Part shown: in pieces, positions 7,194 to 13,689 of the stretch | Layout of the letters: each line of letters opens with the position of its first letter | Position numbering within the stretch: position 1 is the first letter of the stretch | Source: Xanthobacteraceae bacterium | GTDB lineage: Bacteria; Pseudomonadota; Alphaproteobacteria; Rhizobiales; Xanthobacteraceae | Length of the DNA stretch: 13,689 bases | NCBI GenBank assembly: GCA_030037105.1 | Contig: JASHRY010000174.1 | Location: 1 to 13,689 of the forward strand | Direction of reading: 5' to 3' | Position numbers and translations under genes: made by a program | The notes under the pieces: model-generated | Database searches by the model: none | What the model was told of the DNA's origin: nothing | Seen by the model: the letters and a program-made list of their open reading frames with translations, nothing else

Positions 7194-8108
7194 TCAGAAC
7201 GGACTGATCGGGAAATAGCGCAGCCACAGATCGGTGAAGCTTCCCTTCTCCCACAGCCGGAACAGCGCCCAGTTGAGCGCCTGGCGCAGGAGATCGTTGC
7301 CGCGCTTGACGGCGATGCCGATGCCCTCGCCGAAGTAGCGGCTTTCCAGGAACGGGCCGCCGCGGAAGGCGCAGCAACCATGCGAATCGCTGCCGTTGAG
7401 CCAGAACGCCAGCGCGATGCCGTCGCCGAACAGAAGATCGACCTCTTTGCGGACCAAAGCCTCGCGCGCGGCCGCGGCGGACGGATAGGGCCGCACCTCG
7501 GCCTCGGTGAACATCGCCTTGAGGTAGGCCTCGTGCGCGGTACCGGCGATCACGGCGATCTTCTTTCCTTCGAGCCGCTCCGGCAGCACCTCGCGGATCG
7601 GACTGTCGGCAAGGGCCACGAAGCGCGCCGGCGTGCGGTAGTAGGGATCGCTGAAATCGGCGCGGCGGCGCGCCTCCGCCGTCGGCGCGATCGAGGCGAT
7701 CACGGCGTCGCCGCGATTGTCGTCGAGCGCATCGAGAAGGGTGTTGAAGGGGCGCACCTGGATGGTGCAACTGACCTTGATCTCGTCGCAGATGCGCCGC
7801 GCCAGATCGACATTGAATCCGGTCAGATTGCCGTCGGCGCCGAAATAGTCGAACGGCGGATAATCCGACGCGGTGAGGAAGCGGACGATCTGCAGCCGCG
7901 AAAGGTCGGGCCGTTCCGGCCGGCGCCGCGGGTCCCAGAATCCGGGCACCACGACCGCGCGCGGCGGCGACACGGCCCTCTCCGCCGCCAGGGCCGGGGA
8001 GGCGCCGCCCGCCGCCGCGATGAGCGCACAGACGAGGCCGGCGAGCAGCCATGGCGCCCGCGCCGGCGCAACGGAGCGTTCGGCCGATAAGACCCTTGCC
8101 GATTGCAT
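7194..8108 (-). CDS. Periplasmic family-3 solute-binding protein (orphan)
   Basis: This is a type II periplasmic binding protein of the SBP_bac_3 family, which usually delivers amino acids or similar small polar solutes to an ABC permease. Of 304 residues, 1-43 are a Sec signal with hydrophobic core WLLAGLVCALIAAAGG and a PALAAE cleavage region. A Pro/Arg-rich linker (about 48-68) precedes the binding domain. Typical motifs follow: LTASDYPPFDYFGADGNLTG at 78-97, FNVDLARRICDEI at 98-110, GDAVIASIAPTAEARRRADF at 133-152 and SDPYYRTPARFVA at 153-165. Cys107 and Cys114 could form a disulfide. No permease or ATPase for it lies in the window, so its ligand is unknown. ATG 8108 is preferred over a TTG one codon upstream. 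It lies between hmuV (73 bp upstream) and lysS on the same strand. Confidence 0.9.
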   Translation of the reverse strand: MQSARVLSAERSVAPARAPWLLAGLVCALIAAAGGASPALAAERAVSPPRAVVVPGFWDPRRRPERPDLSRLQIVRFLTASDYPPFDYFGADGNLTGFNVDLARRICDEIKVSCTIQVRPFNTLLDALDDNRGDAVIASIAPTAEARRRADFSDPYYRTPARFVALADSPIREVLPERLEGKKIAVIAGTAHEAYLKAMFTEAEVRPYPSAAAAREALVRKEVDLLFGDGIALAFWLNGSDSHGCCAFRGGPFLESRYFGEGIGIAVKRGNDLLRQALNWALFRLWEKGSFTDLWLRYFPISPF

Positions 8109-8181
8109 CAATCACGATCCGGGAACTGCGTCCTCGGTCCGCTTAACGGGGCGATGGGGAAAAGTCGAGGCGAAGCCGCCG

Positions 8182-9039
8182 CTACATTTCCTCTCGCGGG
8201 CCTCCTTTTTCAGAGGCGCGCGGCTGTCGAGCGGACGATCGGCGCATGTGCGGAATCATGGCCTGCGGCAAGACGAACGGCGTGCCGGGTGCCGGAGGCC
8301 GGCTCACCGCCGTATCGATCCCGAAAACGCGCTCGATCATCGCAGCGGTGATGGTTTCTTCCGGGGCACCGTCGCAATCGATCCGCCCGCGATCGAGGAC
8401 GACGATACGTTCCGCAAACAGAGCTGCCAGATTCAGATCGTGAAGAATGGCGATGACCAACGCCCCGCGTTCCGCCCGATGGCTCATGGATTCGAGCATG
8501 CCGAGCTGATGACGCAGGTCGAGGCCCGCGGCCGGTTCATCGAGCAGGAGAATGCCGGAGCCTGGGCCGTCCTGGCCGCAGGCGAGCTGCACGAGGGCGC
8601 GGGCCAGATGCGCGCGCTGCTGCTCGCCGCCCGACAAAGCGGTGATCGCGCAATCGGCGAGGCCGATCAAATCGAGTTCCGCAAGCGCGGCCTCGACCAG
8701 CGCATCGAGCCGCGGGCCGCGCCGACGGCCGGCGCCCATGCGCACGACATCGGCGACGGTGAACGGAAAAGCGATATTGACCCGTTGCGACAACACGGCG
8801 CGATGCAGCGCCAGCAGGCGCGGCGGGTACGAGGCCAATTCCCGTCCGTGCAGGCGCACATGACCGGACTGCGGCTTGAGTTCTCCGGACAGCACGCGCA
8901 GGAGCGTCGATTTTCCGGCGCCGTTGGGGCCGACCAGCGCGACGGTCTGCCCTTGATCGAACGACAAGCTCACGCCGTCGAGAATCGTCTTCGTTCCCAT
9001 CCGCACCGACACCGACGCGGCTTCGAAGATCGGGCTCAT
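8182..9039 (-). CDS. hmuV: Heme ABC importer ATP-binding protein HmuV
   Basis: HmuV is the cytoplasmic ATPase that powers heme import through HmuU. The 285-residue protein has all the ABC ATPase motifs: Walker A GPNGAGKST at 37-45, Q-loop near Q85, signature LSGGEQQRAHLARAL at 135-149, Walker B GILLLDEP at 162-169, D-loop AGLD, and H-loop H200 in AILHDLNLAALFAERIVVL. The short LACGQDGPGSG insert between signature and Walker B, and the HDLNLA switch, are typical of heme, cobalamin and siderophore importers. A tail of about 25 residues after 260 is basic and polar and not part of the ABC fold. The ATG at 9039 overlaps the hmuU stop (ATGA, 9036-9039), implying coupled translation. The heme assignment rests on the hemP-hmuT-hmuU order and the receptor gene. 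Confidence 0.95.
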   Translation of the reverse strand: MSPIFEAASVSVRMGTKTILDGVSLSFDQGQTVALVGPNGAGKSTLLRVLSGELKPQSGHVRLHGRELASYPPRLLALHRAVLSQRVNIAFPFTVADVVRMGAGRRRGPRLDALVEAALAELDLIGLADCAITALSGGEQQRAHLARALVQLACGQDGPGSGILLLDEPAAGLDLRHQLGMLESMSHRAERGALVIAILHDLNLAALFAERIVVLDRGRIDCDGAPEETITAAMIERVFGIDTAVSRPPAPGTPFVLPQAMIPHMRRSSARQPRASEKGGPREEM

Positions 9040-10124
9040 GAAACAAGCAGCGCGCGCTGCTTCAACAACAGGTACAGGAAAAACGGCGCGCCGATGAACG
9101 CCGTGACGATGCCGATCGGCAGCTCCGCCGGCGCCGTTATCGTCCGCGCGCAAGTGTCGGCCGCGAGCAGGAGAATCGCGCCGCAGCAGGCCGATGCCGG
9201 CAACAACAAACGGTGGCCGGTGCCGATAACGAGCCGCAGCAAATGCGGCACCATGATGCCGACGAAGCCGATCACGCCGGAAACGGCCACCGCCGCTCCC
9301 GCCATGGCCGCGACCAGCACGATCAGGAACCGTTTGAGCGGCTCGACCGCGATTCCCATGTGAAAGGCTTCCGACTCCCCAAGCACCAACAGGTCGAGTC
9401 CGCGGCTGACAAAGCCGATCGAAAGCAGAAACAAGGCGAGGACGGGCGCGATCGCCGCCGTCTTCGGCCAGGTCGCGCCGGCGAGCGAGCCCAACATCCA
9501 AAATGTGATGTCGCGCAGTTGCCGGTCGTCGGCGAGAAAGACCAGAAGCCCGGTGCCGGCGCCCGCGAGCGCGCCAAGGGCGAGGCCCGCCAGCAGTATG
9601 GTCGCGATCGAGGTGCGGCCCTGCCACGTCGCGATGCGATAGAGCGCCGAGGTGGTCGCCAGCGCTCCCAAGAAGGCGGCGATCGGCAGCAGGAACGGCG
9701 CGTTCGCCATTGCGGTCGGCAGCGCCTTGTCGCCGACAACGATCACGGCTGCGGCGGCAAGACCGGCGCCGGCCGACACCCCGACCAGCCCCGGATCGGC
9801 GAGCGGATTGCGGAACAGGCCCTGCATGATCGTTCCGGCCGCCGCCAGGAGGGCGCCGACGCTCGCCGCCATGGCGATGCGCGGCAGCCTGATCGACAAA
9901 AGGATCATCTGGTCGCGGGCGGCCAGCGCCGAATCGCCGCCGGTCGCGAACAACGCCATGACGACGCGGCCGAGCGACAACCGCGCCGCCCCGATGGACG
10001 CCGATATGATTCCGACAATGGCAAGGGCGGCGACGAGAACAAGCACGACCGCCCAAGGCCAGCCGGCACGACGAGGCGGGCCGCGCCGTTCGACTCTTTC
10101 CGGAAAGGCGTCGGCGTCCGTCAT
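9036..10124 (-). CDS. hmuU: Heme ABC importer permease HmuU
   Basis: HmuU is the inner-membrane permease (FecCD/BtuC family) that takes heme from HmuT. The 362-residue protein has a basic N-terminus, then about ten hydrophobic segments starting at WAVVLVLVAALAIVGII (24-40). Family motifs are SIRLPRIAMAASVG (77-90), GTIMQGLFRNPLADPGLVG (97-115), GVIGFVGIMVPHLLRLVIG near residue 280-298, which forms the coupling region, and ELPIGIVTAFIGAPFFLYLL near the C-terminus. Length is normal. The start is taken as ATG 10124 because it overlaps the hmuT stop (ATGA, 10121-10124); a GTG three codons upstream (10133) is less likely. The gene is followed by hmuV with another ATGA overlap. Confidence 0.95.
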   Translation of the reverse strand: MTDADAFPERVERRGPPRRAGWPWAVVLVLVAALAIVGIISASIGAARLSLGRVVMALFATGGDSALAARDQMILLSIRLPRIAMAASVGALLAAAGTIMQGLFRNPLADPGLVGVSAGAGLAAAAVIVVGDKALPTAMANAPFLLPIAAFLGALATTSALYRIATWQGRTSIATILLAGLALGALAGAGTGLLVFLADDRQLRDITFWMLGSLAGATWPKTAAIAPVLALFLLSIGFVSRGLDLLVLGESEAFHMGIAVEPLKRFLIVLVAAMAGAAVAVSGVIGFVGIMVPHLLRLVIGTGHRLLLPASACCGAILLLAADTCARTITAPAELPIGIVTAFIGAPFFLYLLLKQRALLVS

Positions 10125-11074
10125 TGGTCGCACGAATGAAGGCCGGAGTTTCGCTCCGAGGGAAGGTCGCCGCCGCCGATGCCCGGATAGAGCCGCCCGG
10201 CAAGGTCGCGCGCCGCGCGCGCCGTGCGCGGTCCAAATCCGAGCAAATAAAGGCCGTCCATCGATATGAGCGACTTGTGCGCGGCCGCGGGCGTCATCGC
10301 CAAAGCGGGCTGAGAGAACACCGCGTCGGCGGACAGCGCATGCTCGCCCCGCGCCATCGCCAGGACGGCATCGGGTTTTGCCGCGATGATCGCTTCGGCG
10401 GCGACGAACTTGTAGCCCTTAAAATCGTCAAATGCGTTGGCCGCTCCCGCCATTCTGATAATGCCGTCGGCGGCCGTGTCGCGGCCCGAAATCATCGCCC
10501 GCCCGTTGGCCAGCGACAAAACGAATGCGACCTTGACGCGTTGTCGAATCCGCGCGCGTATGGCGTCGAGCGCCGCCATGTCGCGCCGAACGATGCCGAC
10601 AAGACAGTCTCCGCGCTCGCGCGCGCCGACATCGCCCGCGATCATGCGAATCTTGTCGATGATGCCCTCGGCGGAGAACCTGTCGGGCACGACGACGAAA
10701 GGAATCTTCGCCCGTTTCAGGACGTCGATTGTCTCCTTCGGTCCCGAGCCGTCGATCGCGAGGATCAGTGTCGGCGACAATCCGAGCACGCCTTCGGGCG
10801 AAAGCTGGCGCATATAGCCGACATTCGGCTTTTCCCGCAGCGCGCTAGCCGGATAGAGGCTCGTCGTATCGACCGCAACGATCTTCTGCCGCATGCCGAG
10901 CGCGTACAGTATCTCCGTTATCGAGCCGCCGATCGATACGATACGGCTCGTATCGTAGTTGGGCGCCGCGTCCGTACCGGCGCCGTCGGCATCGCGGCCG
11001 GGCGCGCCGGCGAAAAGGAGGAGGATGGACAAGGCGAACTGAAACAGCGTCGCTCGTGCCGACGTCGCGCGCAT
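10121..11074 (-). CDS. hmuT: Periplasmic heme-binding protein HmuT
   Basis: HmuT carries heme across the periplasm to HmuUV. The 317-residue protein starts with a Sec signal (about 1-33, core LFQFALSILLLFAGA) and continues as a type III periplasmic binding protein: SRIVSIGGSITEILYALGM at 43-61, then PNVGYMRQLSPEGVLGLSPT at 83-102, where Y87 matches the tyrosine that ligates heme in ShuT and PhuT. Later motifs include PFVVVPDRFSAEGIIDKIRM, FVLSLANGRAMISGRDTAADGIIRMAGAAN in part, and a C-terminal LYLLGFGPRTARAARDLA. These match the hemin-binding branch rather than BtuF or FhuD. ATG 11074 lies seven bases after the hemP stop with no obvious Shine-Dalgarno, so it is probably coupled to hemP translation. 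It overlaps hmuU by four bases. Confidence 0.95.
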   Translation of the reverse strand: MRATSARATLFQFALSILLLFAGAPGRDADGAGTDAAPNYDTSRIVSIGGSITEILYALGMRQKIVAVDTTSLYPASALREKPNVGYMRQLSPEGVLGLSPTLILAIDGSGPKETIDVLKRAKIPFVVVPDRFSAEGIIDKIRMIAGDVGARERGDCLVGIVRRDMAALDAIRARIRQRVKVAFVLSLANGRAMISGRDTAADGIIRMAGAANAFDDFKGYKFVAAEAIIAAKPDAVLAMARGEHALSADAVFSQPALAMTPAAAHKSLISMDGLYLLGFGPRTARAARDLAGRLYPGIGGGDLPSERNSGLHSCDQ

Positions 11075-11081
11075 GATCGCG

Positions 11082-11291
11082 TCATTTCGTGAGGATGAGC
11101 TTGTTTTGCGCCGTGAGCCGCAAGTGATACGCGTCGGCGCCGTGGAGAATGACAATGTCGCGCGTGCCGACGAACAAGTCCCGGCTCTCCAATCGATTGT
11201 TGATGAGGGTCAAACGCCGCTCGATGCCCCTCGGTATTCGCTCGCGTTCTTCGCCATTGCGCCGTTGTTCTTTGTCACCCGCGGAATTCAT
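11082..11291 (-). CDS. hemP: Hemin uptake protein HemP/HmuP
   Basis: The 69-residue protein ends with the HemP (PF10636) domain: SRDLFVGTRDIVILHGADAY at 36-55, then HLRLTAQNKLILTK at 56-69, where the RLT..KLILTK end is the family signature. The N-terminal 30 residues are polar and charged. In Bradyrhizobium japonicum and Sinorhizobium meliloti the equivalent HmuP is needed for transcription of the heme receptor gene, and in B. japonicum it acts with Irr at that promoter; that role is inferred here. It has no signal peptide, fitting a cytoplasmic regulatory role. ATG 11291 has a modest upstream GGAA. It is first in the operon with hmuTUV and divergent from the receptor, as expected if it controls both. 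Confidence 0.93.
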   Translation of the reverse strand: MNSAGDKEQRRNGEERERIPRGIERRLTLINNRLESRDLFVGTRDIVILHGADAYHLRLTAQNKLILTK

Positions 11292-11317
11292 CTCGTTCCA
11301 CCCCGCCGCCTCGCTCG

Positions 11318-11334
11318 GTATTGTTAAGTAATAC
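11318..11334. repeat. Small inverted repeat GTATT-N7-AATAC in the hemP leader region
   Basis: GTATT (11318-11322) and AATAC (11330-11334) are reverse complements. The dyad covers the candidate hemP -10 (TATTAC on the minus strand, 11333-11328). Five-base arms can occur by chance, so this is only a possible operator. Confidence 0.25.
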
Positions 11335-11356
11335 TCCTACTTTATAATGTTTTTAA
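11328..11356 (-). promoter_or_regulatory. Candidate promoter of hemP-hmuTUV
   Basis: On the minus strand TTAAAA (11356-11351) and TATTAC (11333-11328) are 17 bases apart. The first overlaps the Irr-like box at 11341-11357, so Irr bound there would be placed to block or contact polymerase. Both elements match the consensus only partly. Confidence 0.3.
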
Positions 11357-11357
11357 A
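11341..11357. promoter_or_regulatory. Irr-type box (ICE), strong match
   Basis: The 17-mer TTTATAATGTTTTTAAA agrees with the rhizobial iron-control-element pattern TTTAGAA-N3-TTCTAAA, as I recall it, at 12 of 14 fixed positions. It lies upstream of hemP on the hemP side of the divergent region. Irr is the haem-responsive Fur-family regulator of Hyphomicrobiales. Confidence 0.55.
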
Positions 11358-11382
11358 GTGGATACGCGGCCTTCGATACTAC

Positions 11383-11399
11383 ATTAGAGACGATTTAAA
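11383..11399. promoter_or_regulatory. Second Irr-type box, weaker match
   Basis: ATTAGAGACGATTTAAA matches TTTAGAA-N3-TTCTAAA at 10 of 14 fixed positions. Its centre is 42 bp from that of the first box, four helical turns, so both face the same side of DNA. It is about 60 bp upstream of the predicted receptor transcription start, a usual position for an activator. Confidence 0.45.
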
Positions 11400-11415
11400 C
11401 TTTGTCGCCTCAGTA

Positions 11416-11444
11416 TTGACACCCATAATACGACTGCTTAACGA
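11416..11444 (+). promoter_or_regulatory. Candidate promoter of the heme receptor gene
   Basis: TTGACA (11416-11421) is a perfect -35 element; 17 bases later TAACGA (11439-11444) is a weak -10. A weak -10 after a strong -35 is common for activator-dependent promoters. Transcription would start near 11451, giving a leader of about 100 bases that is GC-rich and contains a GGGCCGGCCC palindrome (11474-11483). Confidence 0.4.
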
Positions 11445-11455
11445 TAGCAATATCG
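11442..11455. repeat. Inverted repeat CGATA-N4-TATCG near the receptor transcription start
   Basis: CGATA (11442-11446) and TATCG (11451-11455) are exact reverse complements around GCAA, overlapping the predicted -10/+1 of the receptor promoter. It may be a small operator or an mRNA 5' hairpin, or chance. Confidence 0.25.
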
Positions 11456-11548
11456 CCCGGGCATCGACGCGCCGGGCCGGCCCAGCCAGCAAGCCCCGCC
11501 TCGTGCGGCAGCCCGCCAGCCCCGGCCGCGAATGGGGATGGAGGGCTT

Positions 11549-13689
11549 ATGGCTTGCGGCGGGCGACGTGCGTACGTTTTCATCTTTTGCGGTTTGTGTG
11601 GTGCATTGACGGCCTGGGGCATCGATTCATCGGCGCCGGCACAGACGAATGCCCAGGCGCAACAGCAACCGCTGCCGCCGGTGCAGGTTGAAGCGCTGGT
11701 GCACAAGCATCATGCCGCGGCCAAGCCGACGCACGCGCGGCCGCGCGTTCGCGCCGCCCGGCGCCATGCCGCGACGGCGAAGACGGCGGCGACGCCCGAG
11801 CCGACCACGGCTGTCGCGACAAAAACCCTGGAACCGGTCATCGATACGCTCGCAGGCGTGAGCGTGCTGCGGCAGGATCAAATCAATCAGTCCACGCCGG
11901 CGCGGCTGTCGGACATCTTCTACGGCATACCGGGCGTGTGGTTCTCCGAACGCGGCGACGATCCGGCGTCAGCGATCAATATTCGCGGGCTCCAAGACTT
12001 CGGGCGCGTTGCGGTTCTGCTCGACGACGTGCCGCAGGATTTCCAGCGCTCCGGCCATTTCGCCAACGGATTGTTCTATGTCGATCCGGAGCTTCTGGCC
12101 GGCGCCGACGTGGTGCGCGGCCCGGTCGCCAACATTTACGGGTCCGGAGCGATCGGCGGAGTGGCCTCGTTCCGCACCAAAGATCTCGACGACATCCTCC
12201 AGCCCGGGGAGATGGCCGCCGTCGAAAGCCACGGCATGTTCGGCACCAACGGCGATCAATGGCTGGCCTCGACCTTTATGGGCGCACGCGGCCCCACCGG
12301 CGATATTTTTGCCGGCGGTGTTTTCCGCGACAGCGGGAATTATATGGAAGGCAACGGCAACATCGTTCCCAACACCGGATACGAAACCGAATCCGGAATG
12401 GTCAAACTCACCGCACGACCGGACGATGGGCAGCAGATCAAGCTCGAAGCCATCACCTACAACAACGATTACAATTTCGGGCAGACGACCGGGGAGGAAG
12501 GCGTCTATGCCACCAGCGTTCAGAACCAGACCGTCGACGCGCAATATTCATTCAAGAGGCCCGACACCCCGCTGATCGATTTCCAGAGCAACGCCTACTG
12601 GAATCAGACATTCGCGCGGCAGACCGTCACCATCCCCTATGAGGCCGACGGCATCGACTTTACCGGACCGGTCGGCACCACGAGCAGCTTTCTGCTCAAT
12701 ACCGCCGGGTTTGACGCCCACAACAGCTCGCGCTTCGACACCGGTCCGTTTCGCCAAACCGTGACCTATGGCGGCAATTTCGTCGACGACGACGTCAACG
12801 TCATGGACGGCAACGATCCGGGCGCACCGCTGACGCCGGGCGGCCGCCGGAACGTTTACGGCGGCTTCCTGGAATGGCGGACCAACTACTCGACCTGGTT
12901 CGAGATGATCAATGCCATCCGTTACGACGCCTACAACCTCAACGGCGACGGCGTTTCCCATTCCGGCGATCGGTTCTCGCCGAAGACCACCGTCGGCGTG
13001 ACGCCGATCGCGGGCCTCACTCCCTATTTCACCTACGCCGAAGGCTACCGCGCCCCCTCGGTGACCGAATCATTCATCGAGGGGTATCATCCTGGCGAGC
13101 TCTTTTATTTCATGCCCAATCCGAACCTCCTGCCGGAGGTCGGCAAGACGACCGAGGTCGGCCTGAATATCAAATACGACAACGTCTTCACCGCGGGCGA
13201 CAGGATTCGCGCCAAGTTCAACGTCTTCAACAACGACATCAGCAATTATATCGATCTCACGGAAGTCTTCTTCGATCCGACCGGCACCGTCACGCCGCCG
13301 CCGCAATGCCTGACCACGCCGTACTTCTATACCGATTGCTATCAATACGTGAATGTCGGCCGGGCGCGCATCCAAGGAGCCGAGTTCGAGATAAAGTATG
13401 ACGCGGACAAATGGTTCGGCGCCGTCGCCGGTCAGCACCTCAGAGGCGAGAATCTGAGCGAGGGCGGCCCGCTCGCCACCATCCCGCCCGATCAAGTCAG
13501 CCTCCTTGTCGGCGCGCGTTTTCTCAACCGCAAATTGACCGCCGCGGTGCGCTGGACGGTGGTCGCGGCGAAGCCGCTCAGTCAAATCCCGTTGGAGGAG
13601 GGCGATACCGGGCTTGTTCCCGTATTCGACCCGACTCCGGCCTACAGCCTCGTCAATCTGTATATCGGCTATCAGCCCACGCCGGACTT
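11549..13689 (+). CDS. hmuR: TonB-dependent heme/hemoglobin receptor (3' end outside window)
   Basis: This outer-membrane receptor would import heme using TonB energy. The first 713 residues are visible without frame breaks; the last strands run off the right edge. ATG 11549 has a GGAGG site (11540-11544). Residues 1-32 look like a signal peptide. PPVQVEAL (43-50) is a likely TonB box. A His/Arg/Ala-rich linker (about 51-90) precedes the plug (about 98-215: ARLSDIFYGIPGVWFSERG at 118-136, INIRGLQDFGRVAVLLDDVP at 143-162, VVRGPVANIYGSGAIGG at 188-204). The barrel carries YRAP (500-503), H514 and NPNL (524-527), the FRAP/NPNL pair and intervening His known from HemR-type heme receptors. With the divergent hemP-hmuTUV operon this supports heme as substrate; the symbol follows the rhizobial HmuR family. 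Two Irr-type boxes and a TTGACA -35 lie upstream. Confidence 0.93.
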   Translation, partial: MACGGRRAYVFIFCGLCGALTAWGIDSSAPAQTNAQAQQQPLPPVQVEALVHKHHAAAKPTHARPRVRAARRHAATAKTAATPEPTTAVATKTLEPVIDTLAGVSVLRQDQINQSTPARLSDIFYGIPGVWFSERGDDPASAINIRGLQDFGRVAVLLDDVPQDFQRSGHFANGLFYVDPELLAGADVVRGPVANIYGSGAIGGVASFRTKDLDDILQPGEMAAVESHGMFGTNGDQWLASTFMGARGPTGDIFAGGVFRDSGNYMEGNGNIVPNTGYETESGMVKLTARPDDGQQIKLEAITYNNDYNFGQTTGEEGVYATSVQNQTVDAQYSFKRPDTPLIDFQSNAYWNQTFARQTVTIPYEADGIDFTGPVGTTSSFLLNTAGFDAHNSSRFDTGPFRQTVTYGGNFVDDDVNVMDGNDPGAPLTPGGRRNVYGGFLEWRTNYSTWFEMINAIRYDAYNLNGDGVSHSGDRFSPKTTVGVTPIAGLTPYFTYAEGYRAPSVTESFIEGYHPGELFYFMPNPNLLPEVGKTTEVGLNIKYDNVFTAGDRIRAKFNVFNNDISNYIDLTEVFFDPTGTVTPPPQCLTTPYFYTDCYQYVNVGRARIQGAEFEIKYDADKWFGAVAGQHLRGENLSEGGPLATIPPDQVSLLVGARFLNRKLTAAVRWTVVAAKPLSQIPLEEGDTGLVPVFDPTPAYSLVNLYIGYQPTPD

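Noticed and set aside
6927..8090. 387-codon plus-strand frame spanning the lysS-binding protein junction
   Set aside because: It runs antisense to two recognised genes and crosses their intergenic gap; the composition is that of a shadow frame.
8182..10236. A 684-codon minus-strand frame that could be read as a fused permease-ATPase
   Set aside because: Only its last 285 codons are a protein family (HmuV). The rest is a shadow frame, Arg-rich, running opposite the real HmuU frame, and the ATGA overlap at 9036-9039 gives HmuV its own start.
11474..11483. GGGCCGGCCC palindrome in the receptor leader
   Set aside because: A ten-base GC palindrome is expected by chance in sequence this GC-rich and has no flanking support.
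11347..11691. 114-codon plus-strand frame across the divergent heme regulatory region
   Set aside because: It overlaps the Irr-like boxes, the -35 element and the receptor start in another frame, with no ribosome binding site and no family resemblance.
11969..12544. 191-codon open frame on the minus strand opposite the receptor gene
   Set aside because: The plus-strand frame is a clear TonB-dependent receptor over the same bases. The antisense frame has no recognisable domain and is explained by GC-rich codon bias.

Overview
This 13.7 kb, GC-rich window has dense, mostly coupled genes. It looks like an alphaproteobacterial chromosome, most likely Hyphomicrobiales near Bradyrhizobium, Pseudolabrys or Rhodoplanes. 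That is an inference from the class I lysyl-tRNA synthetase, the hemP/hmuTUV locus with Irr-type (ICE) boxes, the PhbB-type reductase, and the gloB-methyltransferase and DUF952-pyrD neighbourhoods. I see no RNA genes, mobile elements, CRISPR arrays or phage genes. Codon use looks uniform, so this reads as core chromosome. No stretch longer than 300 bases lacks a gene; the largest gap (11292-11548) is a regulatory region.

Layout, left to right. (1) 2-475 (+) is the C-terminal part of an acetoacetyl-CoA reductase (PhbB). (2) 985-566 (-) encodes a small exported protein with a CxCxxCxxC cluster and a His/Arg-rich tail; its family is not one I can name and it is the least explained gene here. (3) 2284-1084 (-) is glyoxalase II (gloB) followed one base later by a DUF985 cupin. 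A SAM methyltransferase diverges from gloB at 2421-3179 (+), with a perfect inverted repeat just before its start. (4) 4627-3192 (-) is a DUF952 gene overlapping pyrD by four bases. A LexA/CI-like S24 regulator diverges from it at 4820-5449 (+), preceded by two perfect dyads. (5) 8108-5493 (-) is an orphan family-3 solute-binding protein followed by class I lysyl-tRNA synthetase.

(6) 11291-8182 (-) is a heme-uptake operon, hemP(hmuP)-hmuT-hmuU-hmuV, with ATGA stop/start overlaps between T/U and U/V. Diverging from it at 11549 (+) is a TonB-dependent heme receptor that runs off the right edge. The receptor would bring heme across the outer membrane, HmuT carry it through the periplasm, and HmuUV import it across the inner membrane. 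The 257-bp region between the two transcription units holds two Irr-box-like palindromes (11341-11357 and 11383-11399), a perfect TTGACA -35 and smaller dyads. With the HemP/HmuP gene (a known Irr co-activator family) this suggests iron- and heme-responsive control of both directions.

The points that most deserve a second look are the Cys-cluster exported protein, the paired Irr-like boxes, and the inverted repeats ahead of the methyltransferase and the S24 regulator.
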